A DNA stretch of 64,000 bases. Source: Bradyrhizobium sediminis. GTDB lineage: Bacteria; Pseudomonadota; Alphaproteobacteria; Rhizobiales; Xanthobacteraceae. A model generated the notes under the pieces. The model saw nothing but the letters and a program-made list of their open reading frames with translations, was not told the origin of the DNA and did not search any database. Of the stretch, positions 19,396 through 28,666 are shown in pieces. The stretch lies in assembly GCF_018736085.1 (NCBI RefSeq), contig NZ_CP076134.1, forward strand, positions 3,730,501 to 3,794,500, given 5' to 3'. The translations under genes and the position numbers were made by a program. Within the stretch, counting starts at the first letter, position 1, and the number at the start of each line of letters is the position of its first letter.

Positions 19396-20403
19396 GTGAG
19401 AAAACTTCTGCTGGCTACCCTCATCGCCCTTGGTTTCGCTTCGCTAGACGTCGCGAGCAGCTTTGCTCAAGTCGAACCCTCGATCAAACTCGGTTACGCG
19501 AAGTGCGCGCACTGCACACCGATGTCGCTAACTCCGCAATATGCGAAAGGCGTTCAGATCGACGCCGTCGGCTTCAATACCGGGACCGACGCGCTGACTG
19601 CGCTGGTATCCAAGAATATCGATGTCGCCCAGGTCACCTACCTTCACTACGCGATTGCACTCGACAAAGGTTTTGATGTGGTGGCGATCTCGGGGCAGGT
19701 CAACGGCGGCTCCGCGATGCTGGCCGGAAACGATCTGGAAGTCACGCCAAACGATTGGGCATCTCTCAAGAAAGTCATCGCGGACTTCAAAGCCGCCGGT
19801 AAGCCATTTCGCGTAGCAGCGTCCCGCGGAAATGCACAGGACATTCACATGCGCGGCGCATTTGCAAAGCAGGGCATCGATATCAACAAGGACGTGCAGT
19901 TCATCAACATTCCGAATCCGTCGGACCACTTGCAGGCCCTTCGACGTGGTGAAATCGAGTTGATCTGCACCGTCGAGCCCTTTGCAACGCAGATACTGCA
20001 GAACAAGGCAGCCAAGCTGTTCGGTCTTCCCTACGATCAGGCCGCGGGCAAGCTCACCAACATCATTCTAACCCGGTCGGATGTTGTCGCAGCGAAGCCC
20101 AAGGAACTCGAGAACACCGTCCGCGCGGTGGTGAAGGTCGATGAATTCATCGCGGGCGACAAGGCAGCTTTGGTTGCCGTGATCTCAAAGATCACCGGTC
20201 TCGACAAGGCAATTGCCGCAGGCGCCGTGGATAATCTCGACCCGGACCCGAAGATGTATCGTGCTTCGGCCGTGGCGATCGCCGGCATGATGCGCGACCT
20301 GAAGTACATCAACTCGGATGTCTCCGCCGCGGTCGAGAAGAATATGGATTACCGCTTTCTGGAGGCTGCGACCGGCAAGCCCAAATCCGACCTGGGCTAT
20401 TGA
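19396..20403 (+). CDS. ABC transporter periplasmic binding protein (NitT/TauT/SsuA-like)
   Basis: A 335-residue protein from a GTG start. The GTG is preferred because CTGGAGAT precedes it and it gives a clean signal peptide (MRKLLLATLIALGFASLDVA, cleavage near SSFAQ). The mature part begins VEPSIKLGYAKCAHCTPM and has the NMT1/TauA fold pattern with NIDVAQVTYLHY and RRGEIELICTVEPFATQI. Such proteins bind nitrogen or sulfur compounds, thiamine precursors or pyrimidines. The first gene of a five-gene operon; substrate probably a cyclic ureide or related compound given the hydantoinase gene downstream, but this is inferred. Confidence 0.87.
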   Translation: MRKLLLATLIALGFASLDVASSFAQVEPSIKLGYAKCAHCTPMSLTPQYAKGVQIDAVGFNTGTDALTALVSKNIDVAQVTYLHYAIALDKGFDVVAISGQVNGGSAMLAGNDLEVTPNDWASLKKVIADFKAAGKPFRVAASRGNAQDIHMRGAFAKQGIDINKDVQFINIPNPSDHLQALRRGEIELICTVEPFATQILQNKAAKLFGLPYDQAAGKLTNIILTRSDVVAAKPKELENTVRAVVKVDEFIAGDKAALVAVISKITGLDKAIAAGAVDNLDPDPKMYRASAVAIAGMMRDLKYINSDVSAAVEKNMDYRFLEAATGKPKSDLGY

Positions 20404-20411
20404 GGTCGATC

Positions 20412-21221
20412 ATGCTCAACGTCCTCCACCTCAGGAAGCTTGATCGCTACGTCGTGCCCTTCCTGATTCTGGTGGGGTGGGAGGCGTTCTCGCGGTCGGG
20501 CGCGCTTCCCGCCGCCTTGCTGCCGGCGCCGTCGACCGTGCTGTGGGCATGGGCGGACTGGATATTCGGTACCGATGGCAACACCCAAACCTACAGCGGG
20601 CATTGGGTCTACGACATGGCATCCAGCTTTTCCCGCGTTCTCGCGGGCTTTGCGATCGCGACCTTTCTTGCTGTTGTGCTGGGCGTTGCCATCGGCTGGT
20701 CTCGCGCCACCGAAGTAATCATCGAACCGACGCTGCAAATGCTGCGGCCGATTCCACCGGTGTCATGGATACCGCTGGCGATCATCTGGTTTGGAATCGC
20801 CAACAAGCCCGCAATTTTTCTCGTGTTTCTCGGCGCATTTTTTCCAATCCTGCTCAATACGATTCACGGCGTGAAGAATTGCGACCGCAATCTCATTCGT
20901 GCGGGCGCGATGGTTGGTGGCAAAAATCGCGAACTGCTCCGCTTTATCGTGCTGCCTGCCGCGCTGCCGAACATTTTTGCCGGTCTGCGCATCGGCATTG
21001 GGTCGGCTTGGATGCTCACCGTGACCGCCGAGATGGTCGCGGTGAAGAGCGGCCTCGGCTACGTGCTGTGGGATTCGTACTACTTTCTGCGTTACGACCT
21101 CGTCCTTGCCGCCATGGCCAGCATCGGGCTGCTCGGCTTCCTGAGTGATCTCGGCATCCGCGCCGTCATGGGCCAGGTCCTTCACTGGCAACGCAATACC
21201 ACCATCCAGGGCGGGGAATGA
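20412..21221 (+). CDS. ABC transporter permease (NitT/TauT family)
   Basis: A 269-residue inner membrane protein with six membrane segments. The EAA loop NLIRAGAMVGGKNRELLRFIVLPAALPNIFAGLRIGIG contacts the ATPase. The ATG at 20412 follows GAGGT and lies just past the stop of the binding-protein gene at 20401-20403; a TTG at 20400 is a poorer start. The ATPase gene begins 3 bp after its stop. Confidence 0.9.
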   Translation: MLNVLHLRKLDRYVVPFLILVGWEAFSRSGALPAALLPAPSTVLWAWADWIFGTDGNTQTYSGHWVYDMASSFSRVLAGFAIATFLAVVLGVAIGWSRATEVIIEPTLQMLRPIPPVSWIPLAIIWFGIANKPAIFLVFLGAFFPILLNTIHGVKNCDRNLIRAGAMVGGKNRELLRFIVLPAALPNIFAGLRIGIGSAWMLTVTAEMVAVKSGLGYVLWDSYYFLRYDLVLAAMASIGLLGFLSDLGIRAVMGQVLHWQRNTTIQGGE

Positions 21222-21224
21222 GAC

Positions 21225-22013
21225 ATGGCCACGATCGAAATTTCCCGCCTGTCCAAAGTATTCAAGGACGCCAAACGGAAGTCCGATGTCGTCGCGCTCG
21301 ACGATATCAATCTTGAAGTTGCGAAAAACGAGTTTGTTTGCTTGCTCGGGCCCAGCGGATGCGGAAAGTCCACGCTGCTGAATATGATCGCCGGCTTTGA
21401 GAAGCCAACTTCCGGCACCGTGACGGTCGATGGACAGCTGATTTCCGTCCCCGGATCCGATCGGGGCGTGGTTTTTCAACAAGCCAATCTAATGCCGTGG
21501 CTGCCGGTCTGGGAGAATGTTGCCTTTCATTTGCTTCTGCGTGGCGGCCAAAAACGCGAACGACGCTCCATCGCGCAACGCTATATCGACATGGTCGGGC
21601 TTACCGGCTTCGAGAACCACTATCCTTCCGAACTGTCGGGGGGCATGAATCAGCGGGTGGGCATTGCACGCGCACTGCTGATGAATCCGCAGGTTATTCT
21701 GATGGACGAACCATTCGGGGCGCTCGACGAGCAAACGCGAATGGACATGCAGAACGAACTCGTTCGCATCTGGCAGGAACACCAGGGCACCATCGTCTTC
21801 GTAACCCACGGCATCGACGAAGCTTTGACGCTCGGAACGCATGTCGCGGTGATGAGTGCGCGACCGGGCCGCATTCGGGAGATCATTCCGATCGACTTGT
21901 CGCGACCCCGGGACATCACGAGTCCGCAGTTCAACGAAACCAAACGTCATATCCTCGATCTGCTTCGCTCCGAGCGGGCAACTCAACCCTTGGAAACGAT
22001 GGACCACCAATGA
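21225..22013 (+). CDS. ABC transporter ATPase (NitT/TauT family)
   Basis: A 262-residue ATPase. Walker A is LLGPSGCGKSTLLN, Q-loop VVFQQANLMPWLPVWENV, signature LSGGMNQRVGIARALLMNP, Walker B VILMDEPFGALD and H-loop VTHGIDEAL. It energises the permease at 20412. Its stop overlaps the next start in an ATGA, so translation of the two is coupled. Confidence 0.93.
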   Translation: MATIEISRLSKVFKDAKRKSDVVALDDINLEVAKNEFVCLLGPSGCGKSTLLNMIAGFEKPTSGTVTVDGQLISVPGSDRGVVFQQANLMPWLPVWENVAFHLLLRGGQKRERRSIAQRYIDMVGLTGFENHYPSELSGGMNQRVGIARALLMNPQVILMDEPFGALDEQTRMDMQNELVRIWQEHQGTIVFVTHGIDEALTLGTHVAVMSARPGRIREIIPIDLSRPRDITSPQFNETKRHILDLLRSERATQPLETMDHQ

Positions 22014-22738
22014 CAAAGCGTGTTCTTCTTGGAATGCTCACCCCTTCGTCCAATACTTCTCTGGAACCGATCACAACCGCCATGGTTGCCGGCCTGCCCG
22101 AGGTTTCCGCGCACTTCTCCCGTTTCAAGGTCACGGAAATAGCGCTTTCCAGCAAAGCACTCGCTCAGTTCGACAATAACGAAATCCTGCGGGCGGCGGA
22201 ACTACTGGCGCATGCGAGGGTGGATTCGATCGGATGGAATGGCACATCGTCCGGATGGCTGGGGTTCGAGGCCGACGTCCGGCTTTGCGAACAGATCACT
22301 GCGGCCACGGGAATTCCCGCTACGACCTCAATGCTGGCGCTCAACGAGATCCTCGAGCAGCGCAAAGTAACGAGGCTCGGCTACGTCACGCCTTATCTCG
22401 ATAACGTTCAGGCCAGAATCCTCGAAAACTACGGAAAGCTCGGTATTGTCTGCCAGGGCGAGCGGCATCTCGGCCTGCAGGACAATTTTTCCTTTTCGGA
22501 GGTGCCGGTCTCGCAACTGGAGGCGATGACCCGCGACGTTGCAATGGACAGACCGGATGCAATCACGATCATCTGCACCAATTTGAAGGCCGCACCATCG
22601 GTTGCGAAGCTCGAACGTGAAACCGGCATTCCAATCTATGACACGATCGCGACTGTAGTCTGGAAATGTCTAAGGCTCGCCGGCGTGGATACCCGGCGCG
22701 TGACAGAGTGGGGTTCGCTGTTTCAAGAAGTTGCGTGA
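22010..22738 (+). CDS. Asp/Glu racemase-superfamily enzyme with an arylmalonate-decarboxylase-like active site
   Basis: A 242-residue protein of the maleate isomerase / arylmalonate decarboxylase group (opening LLGMLTPSSNTSLEP). Racemases and maleate isomerases use two cysteines. Here the first position is Gly78 in NGTSSG, while the second, Cys189 in IICTNL, is kept. Thr79, Ser80 and Tyr129 (TPY) match the dioxyanion-hole residues of arylmalonate decarboxylase, which likewise has Gly74 and Cys188. Loss of one cysteine argues against racemisation or isomerisation and for decarboxylation of a malonate-like acid. It overlaps the ATPase gene by 4 bp. The downstream amidohydrolase may supply its substrate. 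Fold assignment is firm; reaction is inferred. Confidence 0.8.
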   Translation: MTKRVLLGMLTPSSNTSLEPITTAMVAGLPEVSAHFSRFKVTEIALSSKALAQFDNNEILRAAELLAHARVDSIGWNGTSSGWLGFEADVRLCEQITAATGIPATTSMLALNEILEQRKVTRLGYVTPYLDNVQARILENYGKLGIVCQGERHLGLQDNFSFSEVPVSQLEAMTRDVAMDRPDAITIICTNLKAAPSVAKLERETGIPIYDTIATVVWKCLRLAGVDTRRVTEWGSLFQEVA

Positions 22739-22780
22739 CCGCTTGCGGCAGGTTGCGTGTTGTTATCTGGAGAATGAACC

Positions 22781-24199
22781 ATGGCTGCCTTCGACACTGT
22801 CATCCGTCACGGCACGATCGCTACCGCGAGCGAGACCTACAAGGCCGATGTCGGGATCAGGAACGGGCGCATCGTCTCCATCGGGGAGTCGCTGACCGAC
22901 GCCGACGAAGTCGTCGATGCCGCCGGCATGCTGGTTCTGCCGGGAGGCATCGACAGCCATGTCCATATTTCCCAGCCCTCCGGGCCCGGGATCGTCATGG
23001 CGGACGATTTTGCCAGTGCGACGCGTGCGGCAGCCTTCGGGGGCAATACTTTCGTTATGCCGTACTGTCTTCAGGCCAAGGGGCAGCCGTTGCGGGAGGC
23101 CCTGAAGGATTATCACGGGCTTGCGGACCAGAACTGCCACATCGATCATTCCTTTCATCTCATTATTGCTGATCCCACAGAGAGCGTCCTTGGGCAGGAA
23201 CTGCCCGCATTGGTCGCCGACGGCTACACCTCTCTCAAGATTTTTATGACCTACGCTGACCTGGCACTGAGCGACTTCCAGATCCTCGAAGTTCTTTCGG
23301 TCGCTCGCGAGTCGGGTGCCCTCGTTCAGATTCATGCGGAAAACTACGATGCCATCCGCTTTCTCGCCGACCGGCTTGAACGTGCCGGAAATACGGGGCC
23401 GTATTTTCACGGCAAATCGCGTCCCATCATCGTAGAGCGGGAGGCCACCAGCCGCGCGATCTCCCTGGCCGAATTGATCGACGTCCCCATCGTCATCGTT
23501 CATGTCTCGAACAGGGAAGCGATGGACGAGATCAGGCGCGCGCAGATGCGCGGCTTGAAGATTCAGGGTGAGACCTGCCCACAATATCTGGTCTTGACGG
23601 AAGACGACCTGAAGGATCTGGGTATGGAGGGGGCGAAGTATGTGTGTTCTCCGCCGCCACGGGACAGATCAAGTCAGCAGGCATGCTGGGAAGGGCTTCA
23701 GCAAGGCATCTTCTCGCTGTTTTCTTCCGACCATTGTCCGTTTCGCTACGACGACGAAGCCGGCAAGCTCACGCCCAACGCACGAACAAGCTTTCGCTGG
23801 ATTCCCAATGGCATTCCCGGAATCGAGACACGCCTTCCAATTCTGTTTTCCGAAGGTGTCAGTAAGGGGCGCATTTCGCTGAACCAGTTCGTCGCGCTGA
23901 CCGCGACCAACCATGCCAAGACCTACGGATTGGCCGGAAAAGGCTCAATTGCCGTCGGATATGACGCAGACATTGCTATTTGGGATCCCGGGAGGACAGC
24001 AACCCTATCGCAAAAGGATCTTCACCACGGAGCTGATTACACCCCTTATGAGGGCTTGGAGATCACGGGATGGCCGATCGCGACGATGCTGCGCGGTCGC
24101 TTTGTCGTACGTGAAGGAAAACTCGTTGGCGACAAACGTTCCGGCCGATACCTCCGTCGAGGAGCGCCGTTCGAGCCCTCGGCGAGGCCGGCGAAATGA
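22781..24199 (+). CDS. Dihydropyrimidinase / hydantoinase-family cyclic amidohydrolase
   Basis: A 472-residue binuclear-zinc amidohydrolase. Metal ligands are all visible: HVH in GGIDSHVHISQP, the carboxylated lysine in GYTSLKIFMTY, His in VQIHAEN, His in VIVHVSN and Asp in LFSSDHCPFRYD. This family opens cyclic amides such as dihydrouracil, hydantoins or allantoin. ATG 22781 follows CTGGAGAA. As the last gene of the ABC operon it presumably acts on the imported ring compound, with the decarboxylase-like protein handling the product. It converges on glnE with a 31-bp gap. Confidence 0.88.
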   Translation: MAAFDTVIRHGTIATASETYKADVGIRNGRIVSIGESLTDADEVVDAAGMLVLPGGIDSHVHISQPSGPGIVMADDFASATRAAAFGGNTFVMPYCLQAKGQPLREALKDYHGLADQNCHIDHSFHLIIADPTESVLGQELPALVADGYTSLKIFMTYADLALSDFQILEVLSVARESGALVQIHAENYDAIRFLADRLERAGNTGPYFHGKSRPIIVEREATSRAISLAELIDVPIVIVHVSNREAMDEIRRAQMRGLKIQGETCPQYLVLTEDDLKDLGMEGAKYVCSPPPRDRSSQQACWEGLQQGIFSLFSSDHCPFRYDDEAGKLTPNARTSFRWIPNGIPGIETRLPILFSEGVSKGRISLNQFVALTATNHAKTYGLAGKGSIAVGYDADIAIWDPGRTATLSQKDLHHGADYTPYEGLEITGWPIATMLRGRFVVREGKLVGDKRSGRYLRRGAPFEPSARPAK

Positions 24200-24230
24200 C
24201 GAATACCAGCGCTCCAGGCTCGAAAGCACT

Positions 24231-27197
24231 TTAGTTCCGGCCTTCGACGAGATCGCCGAACACCCGGCGCACTTCGGTCTGTGTCTCCTTGACCCGCGCC
24301 TCCAGCGACGAGAAGTCCGGGGCATCGCCAGCCCGCGCCATCACGCGCAACAGGTCTTCGCCCGCGGTTTCCGGCTTGAACTTCTCGCTGACACAGAGCC
24401 GCAGGATCTGCGTCAGGTCATGATAGAGCCGCGCCGCCGAACGCAGGATTTCCGCCGACGATTGCGGCAGCACGCCGAGCCGCGCGGCGTTGTCGAGTAC
24501 CTGCAGGGTGGAGACGTCGAGTATGTCGGGCTTGTCGGCGGCGTGGGCCAGCTGCAGATATTGTGCGATGAAATCGATGTCGACGATGCCGCCGGCGGCA
24601 TATTTCAGGTCCCAGACGTCGTCCTCGCCCTTCTCCAGCGCAATGGCGCGGCGCATGTCGGCGACGTCGCCGGCGACGCCGGCGCGGTCGCGCGGTCGGG
24701 TCAGCACGCCGCGAATGATCGCTTCGATACGCGCGCGAAATTCCGGCGATGCCGAAATCACCCGCGCGCGGGTCAGCGCCATATGCTCCCAGGTCCAGGC
24801 CTCGCGCTCCTGATAGTCGGCGAAGGAATCGATCCGCGAGGCCACCGGGCCCGCGCGCCCCGACGGCCGCAGCCGCATATCCACCTCGTACAGCACGCCG
24901 TAATTGGTCCGCGTCGTAAAGGCGCTGATCAGCCGCTGCGTGAAGCGGGCAAAATACTGGGCGCCGTGCAGCGACCGCTCGCCGTCGGAATCTGGATGGT
25001 CGTGGTCGAAATCATAGAGCAGGATCAGGTCGAGATCGGATGACGCGGTCATCTCGCGGCTGCCGAGCCTGCCCATCGCAAGGATCGCGGTCTCCTGCCC
25101 CCTGATCCGGCCGTGCTGGGCCGCGAAGCGGTCGGTCACGAGGCCATGCACGGTATGGACAATGCCCTCGGCGACGTCGGCGAAGGCGACGCTGGCCTGT
25201 TGGGCGGAAACCGTGCCGGACAGGATCCGGGTGCCGATCAGGAACAGGCTTTCCTGGCCGAACAGCCGCAATCGATCGAGAAATTCTTCATAGGAATCCG
25301 CGTCCGCCAGCGTCGCCGCGAGCCGCGCCGATAATTCCTGCCGGTCGGGAATAGCGCCGAAGAAGCGCGGATCGATCAGCCCATCCATGATCTGCGGTTG
25401 CCGCGCCAGCATGTCGCCGAGCCGGGGTGCCGCGCCGAGGATCAGCGCCACCAGCGCGACCAGGTCGCGGTTCTGGCTGAGCAGCGAAATCAGCCGTCCG
25501 CCGCGTTGCAGCGCCAGCAGGAAGCGGTCGAAGGCAGCCACCGCATTGTCGGGCTCTTCGGCGCGGGCCAGACCATCGATCAATCCCGGCACGAATTCGA
25601 CGAAGGCGTTCCGCGTCGCTTCGACGCGCAGCGCGCGATAATCGCCGGTCATCCATTGTTGCACGGTTCCCGCCACTACCACCGGCTTCTTGAAGCCGAG
25701 CGAGACCAGATGTTCGACCAGGCGCGGATCGTCGGGACCGGCGCTGTAATCGGCCGCCGGCAATTTCGCGGTGCCGGTCGGATCGCCCTCGAACAGCTTG
25801 CCGTAATGCCCCTGCACGACGTTGAGATGGCCGAGCAGGTCCTTGGCGAACGCGGCGCGGCTGTCGTAGCCGAGGAAGCAGGCGAACCGCTCCACCGCCT
25901 CGACGTCGTCGGGCAAGGCATGGGTCTGCTCGTCCGCGACCATCTGCAGGCGGTGTTCCACCCGCCGCAGAAAATGATAGGCCGCGGTCAACTCGTCGCG
26001 CGCGGCGAAGGTGATCCAGTTGCTCGAGGCCAGCACCTGCAGCGCTTCCAGCGTCGGCCGCACCCGCAATTCCGGGTGCCGGCCGCCGGCGATCAACTGC
26101 TGGGTCTGGGCGAAGAACTCGATCTCGCGGATACCGCCCCGCCCAACCTTGACGTTGTGCCCCTCGACCGCGATCTCGCTCTGCCCGCGAAACGTCTGCA
26201 TCTGCCGCTTCATGTCATGCACGTCGGCAAGGGCTGCGAAATCCAGGTGCTTGCGCCAGACGAAGGGCGCGATTTCCGCGACCAGCGCCTCGCCGGCCCT
26301 GGCGTCGCCGGCGCAGGGCCGCGCCTTGATCATGGCGGCGCGTTCCCAGGTCCGCCCTTCCCGCTCGTAATAATGCAGCGCCGCGGCCATCGAGATCGCC
26401 ACCTGCGTCGAGGACGGATCCGGCCGCAGCCGCAGGTCGACCCGGAACACGTACCCATCGCCGTTGCGCTGCTGCAGCAGCCGCGCCAAAGCCTGGGTGA
26501 CACGCACGAAGAACGTCTGCGGCTCGATATCCGGCGCCAGCGTCGGCGCCTCGGAATCGAAGAACACGATCAGATCGATATCACTGGAATAGTTCAGCTC
26601 GCCCGCGCCCATCTTGCCCATCGCGAGCACGACCAGACCGCTGTCGTCCTCCGGGGAATCGGGATTGGGCGGCAGCAGCTTCCCCCGTGCGGCTTCCTGC
26701 CTCAGCAGGAAGCGCAGCGCCGCCTGCACCGAGGCAACCGCGAGATCGGTCAGCGCCGCGGTCACCTGCATCACCGGCCACAGCCCGCCGATGTCGCACA
26801 GCGCGATCAGGAGCGCGGCCTCCGACTTCATGCGGCGAAGCAGCCGCATGACATCGGCTTCGTTCGACGCCGCCGAAACGCCGCGGCGGGTCTTTTCGAT
26901 CAATCCGGCCAGATGCGGCTCCGGTTCGCATTCAAGCAACCGGATGGCGCGCGCGCCGTCGGCGCGCAGCAGGTCGAACAGATAGGGAGAGGCTTCGGCG
27001 ATGCCGAGAAGAATGGTCCTGGCGCGGGGAAACCGGCCGGTGAGATCGTCGATCGCAGCCGCCTGCTCCGGCGCCAGATCGGTCAGCCAGTCTGCCAGTC
27101 GCTGTTCGGCTATATCGGGAGCGGACACATGCGGTCCGTCCACAAACCGGGCGGCCAGACTCGGTTGGTCCGCGTCGCCCTTCGCGGATGAGGTCAT
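24231..27197 (-). CDS. glnE: Bifunctional glutamine synthetase adenylyltransferase/adenylyl-removing enzyme
   Basis: A 988-residue protein, the full length of GlnE. Two nucleotidyltransferase domains are visible: GELNYSSDIDLIVFFD (about residues 203-218, adenylyl-removing half) and GSREMTASSDLDLILLYD (about 712-730, adenylylating half), each followed by a helical GlnE-type region. It adds or removes AMP on glutamine synthetase in response to PII and glutamine, setting nitrogen assimilation. Its start overlaps the stop of the upstream kinase gene (ATGA at 27194-27197), so the two are translationally coupled. Confidence 0.96.
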   Translation of the reverse strand: MTSSAKGDADQPSLAARFVDGPHVSAPDIAEQRLADWLTDLAPEQAAAIDDLTGRFPRARTILLGIAEASPYLFDLLRADGARAIRLLECEPEPHLAGLIEKTRRGVSAASNEADVMRLLRRMKSEAALLIALCDIGGLWPVMQVTAALTDLAVASVQAALRFLLRQEAARGKLLPPNPDSPEDDSGLVVLAMGKMGAGELNYSSDIDLIVFFDSEAPTLAPDIEPQTFFVRVTQALARLLQQRNGDGYVFRVDLRLRPDPSSTQVAISMAAALHYYEREGRTWERAAMIKARPCAGDARAGEALVAEIAPFVWRKHLDFAALADVHDMKRQMQTFRGQSEIAVEGHNVKVGRGGIREIEFFAQTQQLIAGGRHPELRVRPTLEALQVLASSNWITFAARDELTAAYHFLRRVEHRLQMVADEQTHALPDDVEAVERFACFLGYDSRAAFAKDLLGHLNVVQGHYGKLFEGDPTGTAKLPAADYSAGPDDPRLVEHLVSLGFKKPVVVAGTVQQWMTGDYRALRVEATRNAFVEFVPGLIDGLARAEEPDNAVAAFDRFLLALQRGGRLISLLSQNRDLVALVALILGAAPRLGDMLARQPQIMDGLIDPRFFGAIPDRQELSARLAATLADADSYEEFLDRLRLFGQESLFLIGTRILSGTVSAQQASVAFADVAEGIVHTVHGLVTDRFAAQHGRIRGQETAILAMGRLGSREMTASSDLDLILLYDFDHDHPDSDGERSLHGAQYFARFTQRLISAFTTRTNYGVLYEVDMRLRPSGRAGPVASRIDSFADYQEREAWTWEHMALTRARVISASPEFRARIEAIIRGVLTRPRDRAGVAGDVADMRRAIALEKGEDDVWDLKYAAGGIVDIDFIAQYLQLAHAADKPDILDVSTLQVLDNAARLGVLPQSSAEILRSAARLYHDLTQILRLCVSEKFKPETAGEDLLRVMARAGDAPDFSSLEARVKETQTEVRRVFGDLVEGRN

Positions 27198-28666
27198 GCC
27201 ACCTTCTGTGGCACATCCGGCGTTTGAGCCGCAAGCCTGTCACTGACGCCGGCCTTGGCCGGGATCGCCAGGGTCGCCGACAGTCCGGGATGCGCGTCGC
27301 CGAGCCGAAGCTCGCCGCCATGCAGCGTCGCCACCGCCGACGCCAGGCTGAGGCCAAGACCGGAGCCGGGCTGGGTGCGGCTGGCCTCGAGCCGGACAAA
27401 GCGTTCCACCGCGTGGCTGCGGTCGGATTCCGGTATCCCCGGCCCATGGTCGGTGACGCTGAGCAGCACCGAATCGCCGTCTCGCCGCGCCTCGATCACG
27501 ATCTCATTGCCGGCGGCGGCTGCGCCCGCGCCGGCGCTCAGTGGCAGAATCGAGGAATGCGGCTTGCCGTATTTGATCGCATTCTCGACCAAATTGGCCA
27601 GCGCCTGGCTGATCAATTCGCGGTTGCCATGAACCGGCGCGGGCGAGGTCTTGACGCGCAGGGTCATGCCGTCGTCTTCCGCCAGCGGTTCATAGAGTTC
27701 CTGAATGCCCCTGGCGACGTCGGCGGCGTCGAAATCATCCATGTTGCCGCGCGCCTGCCCGGATTCGGCGCGCGCGATCATCAACAGCGCATTGAAGGTC
27801 CGGATCAGGCCGTCGGATTCCTCGATGGTTCGCTCCAGCGCGCTGCGGTAGTCGGCCTCGCTGCCGGACTTCGCCAGCGCCTCCTCGGCGCGATTGCGCA
27901 GCCGCGTCAGCGGCGTCTTCAGGTCGTGGGCGATGTTGTCGGAAACTTCCTTCAGCCCCATCATCAGGGCCTCGATCCGCTCCAGCATGGCGTTGAGGTT
28001 CTCCGCCAGCCGGTCGAGTTCGTCGCCGCTCCGCCCGACCGGCAGCCGTCCGCTCAGATCGCCCGCCATGATGCGCCGGGTGGTGCCGGTCATGGCGTCG
28101 ATACGCCGCAGCACCCGCCGCGCGACAAAGATGCCGCCGCCGATGCCGAGCACGACGACGACGAGCAGCGACCATTGCGCGGCCTTGGCGACGATGCCGA
28201 ACAGCCGCCGCCGCTCCTCCAGATCGCGCCCGATCAGGAGCCTGAACCCGCTGGAGAGTTCGGTGACGCGCACCAGCGCGCGATGGTCACGGGTATTCTG
28301 CTCGTCGAGCCGCCGGTAGGCGGTCTCCGACCAGCCCAGGCTCGCCATCACGCCCGGGGCCAGCGAGCCGACATTGCCGGCGACCGCCAGTCCCGCCGGC
28401 GTGGTCACGAGGTAGAGATTGGCGCCGGGCCGCAGCGCCCGGTTCTCGATCGTGAACACCAGCCCGCGCAGCCCGCGCCGCGCATAGATCTCGCTGATCT
28501 CGCCGATTTCCGCATTCACGGTGGTGGTGATCTGCTCGGTGATCAGCCGGCGTGTATTCCAGGCGAAATAGCCCAAGAGCGAAGCGGCGAACAGCGCAAA
28601 CAGCAACAGATAGACCAGCGTCAACCGGAACGCCGTGGTGCGGATCAGCTTACCGAATGCCGTCAC
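27194..28666 (-). CDS. Sensor histidine kinase (OmpR-partner type)
   Basis: A 490-residue kinase with membrane helices at about 13-35 and 163-185, a periplasmic sensor between them, HAMP at about 185-238, HisKA with His247 in SDNIAHDLKTPLTRLRN, and a HATPase domain with NLVENAIKYG, DHGPGIP and GSGLGLSLAS. Its gene overlaps the upstream response regulator gene by 17 bp and glnE by 4 bp. The regulator-kinase-glnE block next to degP is a conserved alphaproteobacterial arrangement. The signal is unknown; proximity to degP suggests an envelope signal. Confidence 0.9.
   Translation of the reverse strand: MTAFGKLIRTTAFRLTLVYLLLFALFAASLLGYFAWNTRRLITEQITTTVNAEIGEISEIYARRGLRGLVFTIENRALRPGANLYLVTTPAGLAVAGNVGSLAPGVMASLGWSETAYRRLDEQNTRDHRALVRVTELSSGFRLLIGRDLEERRRLFGIVAKAAQWSLLVVVVLGIGGGIFVARRVLRRIDAMTGTTRRIMAGDLSGRLPVGRSGDELDRLAENLNAMLERIEALMMGLKEVSDNIAHDLKTPLTRLRNRAEEALAKSGSEADYRSALERTIEESDGLIRTFNALLMIARAESGQARGNMDDFDAADVARGIQELYEPLAEDDGMTLRVKTSPAPVHGNRELISQALANLVENAIKYGKPHSSILPLSAGAGAAAAGNEIVIEARRDGDSVLLSVTDHGPGIPESDRSHAVERFVRLEASRTQPGSGLGLSLASAVATLHGGELRLGDAHPGLSATLAIPAKAGVSDRLAAQTPDVPQKVA

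Noticed and set aside
24231..27191. Long open frames on the plus strand opposite glnE (up to about 600 codons)
   Set aside because: They are antisense to a full-length, motif-verified glnE; high GC makes such frames common. Their translations are Arg/Gln/His-rich with no domain.
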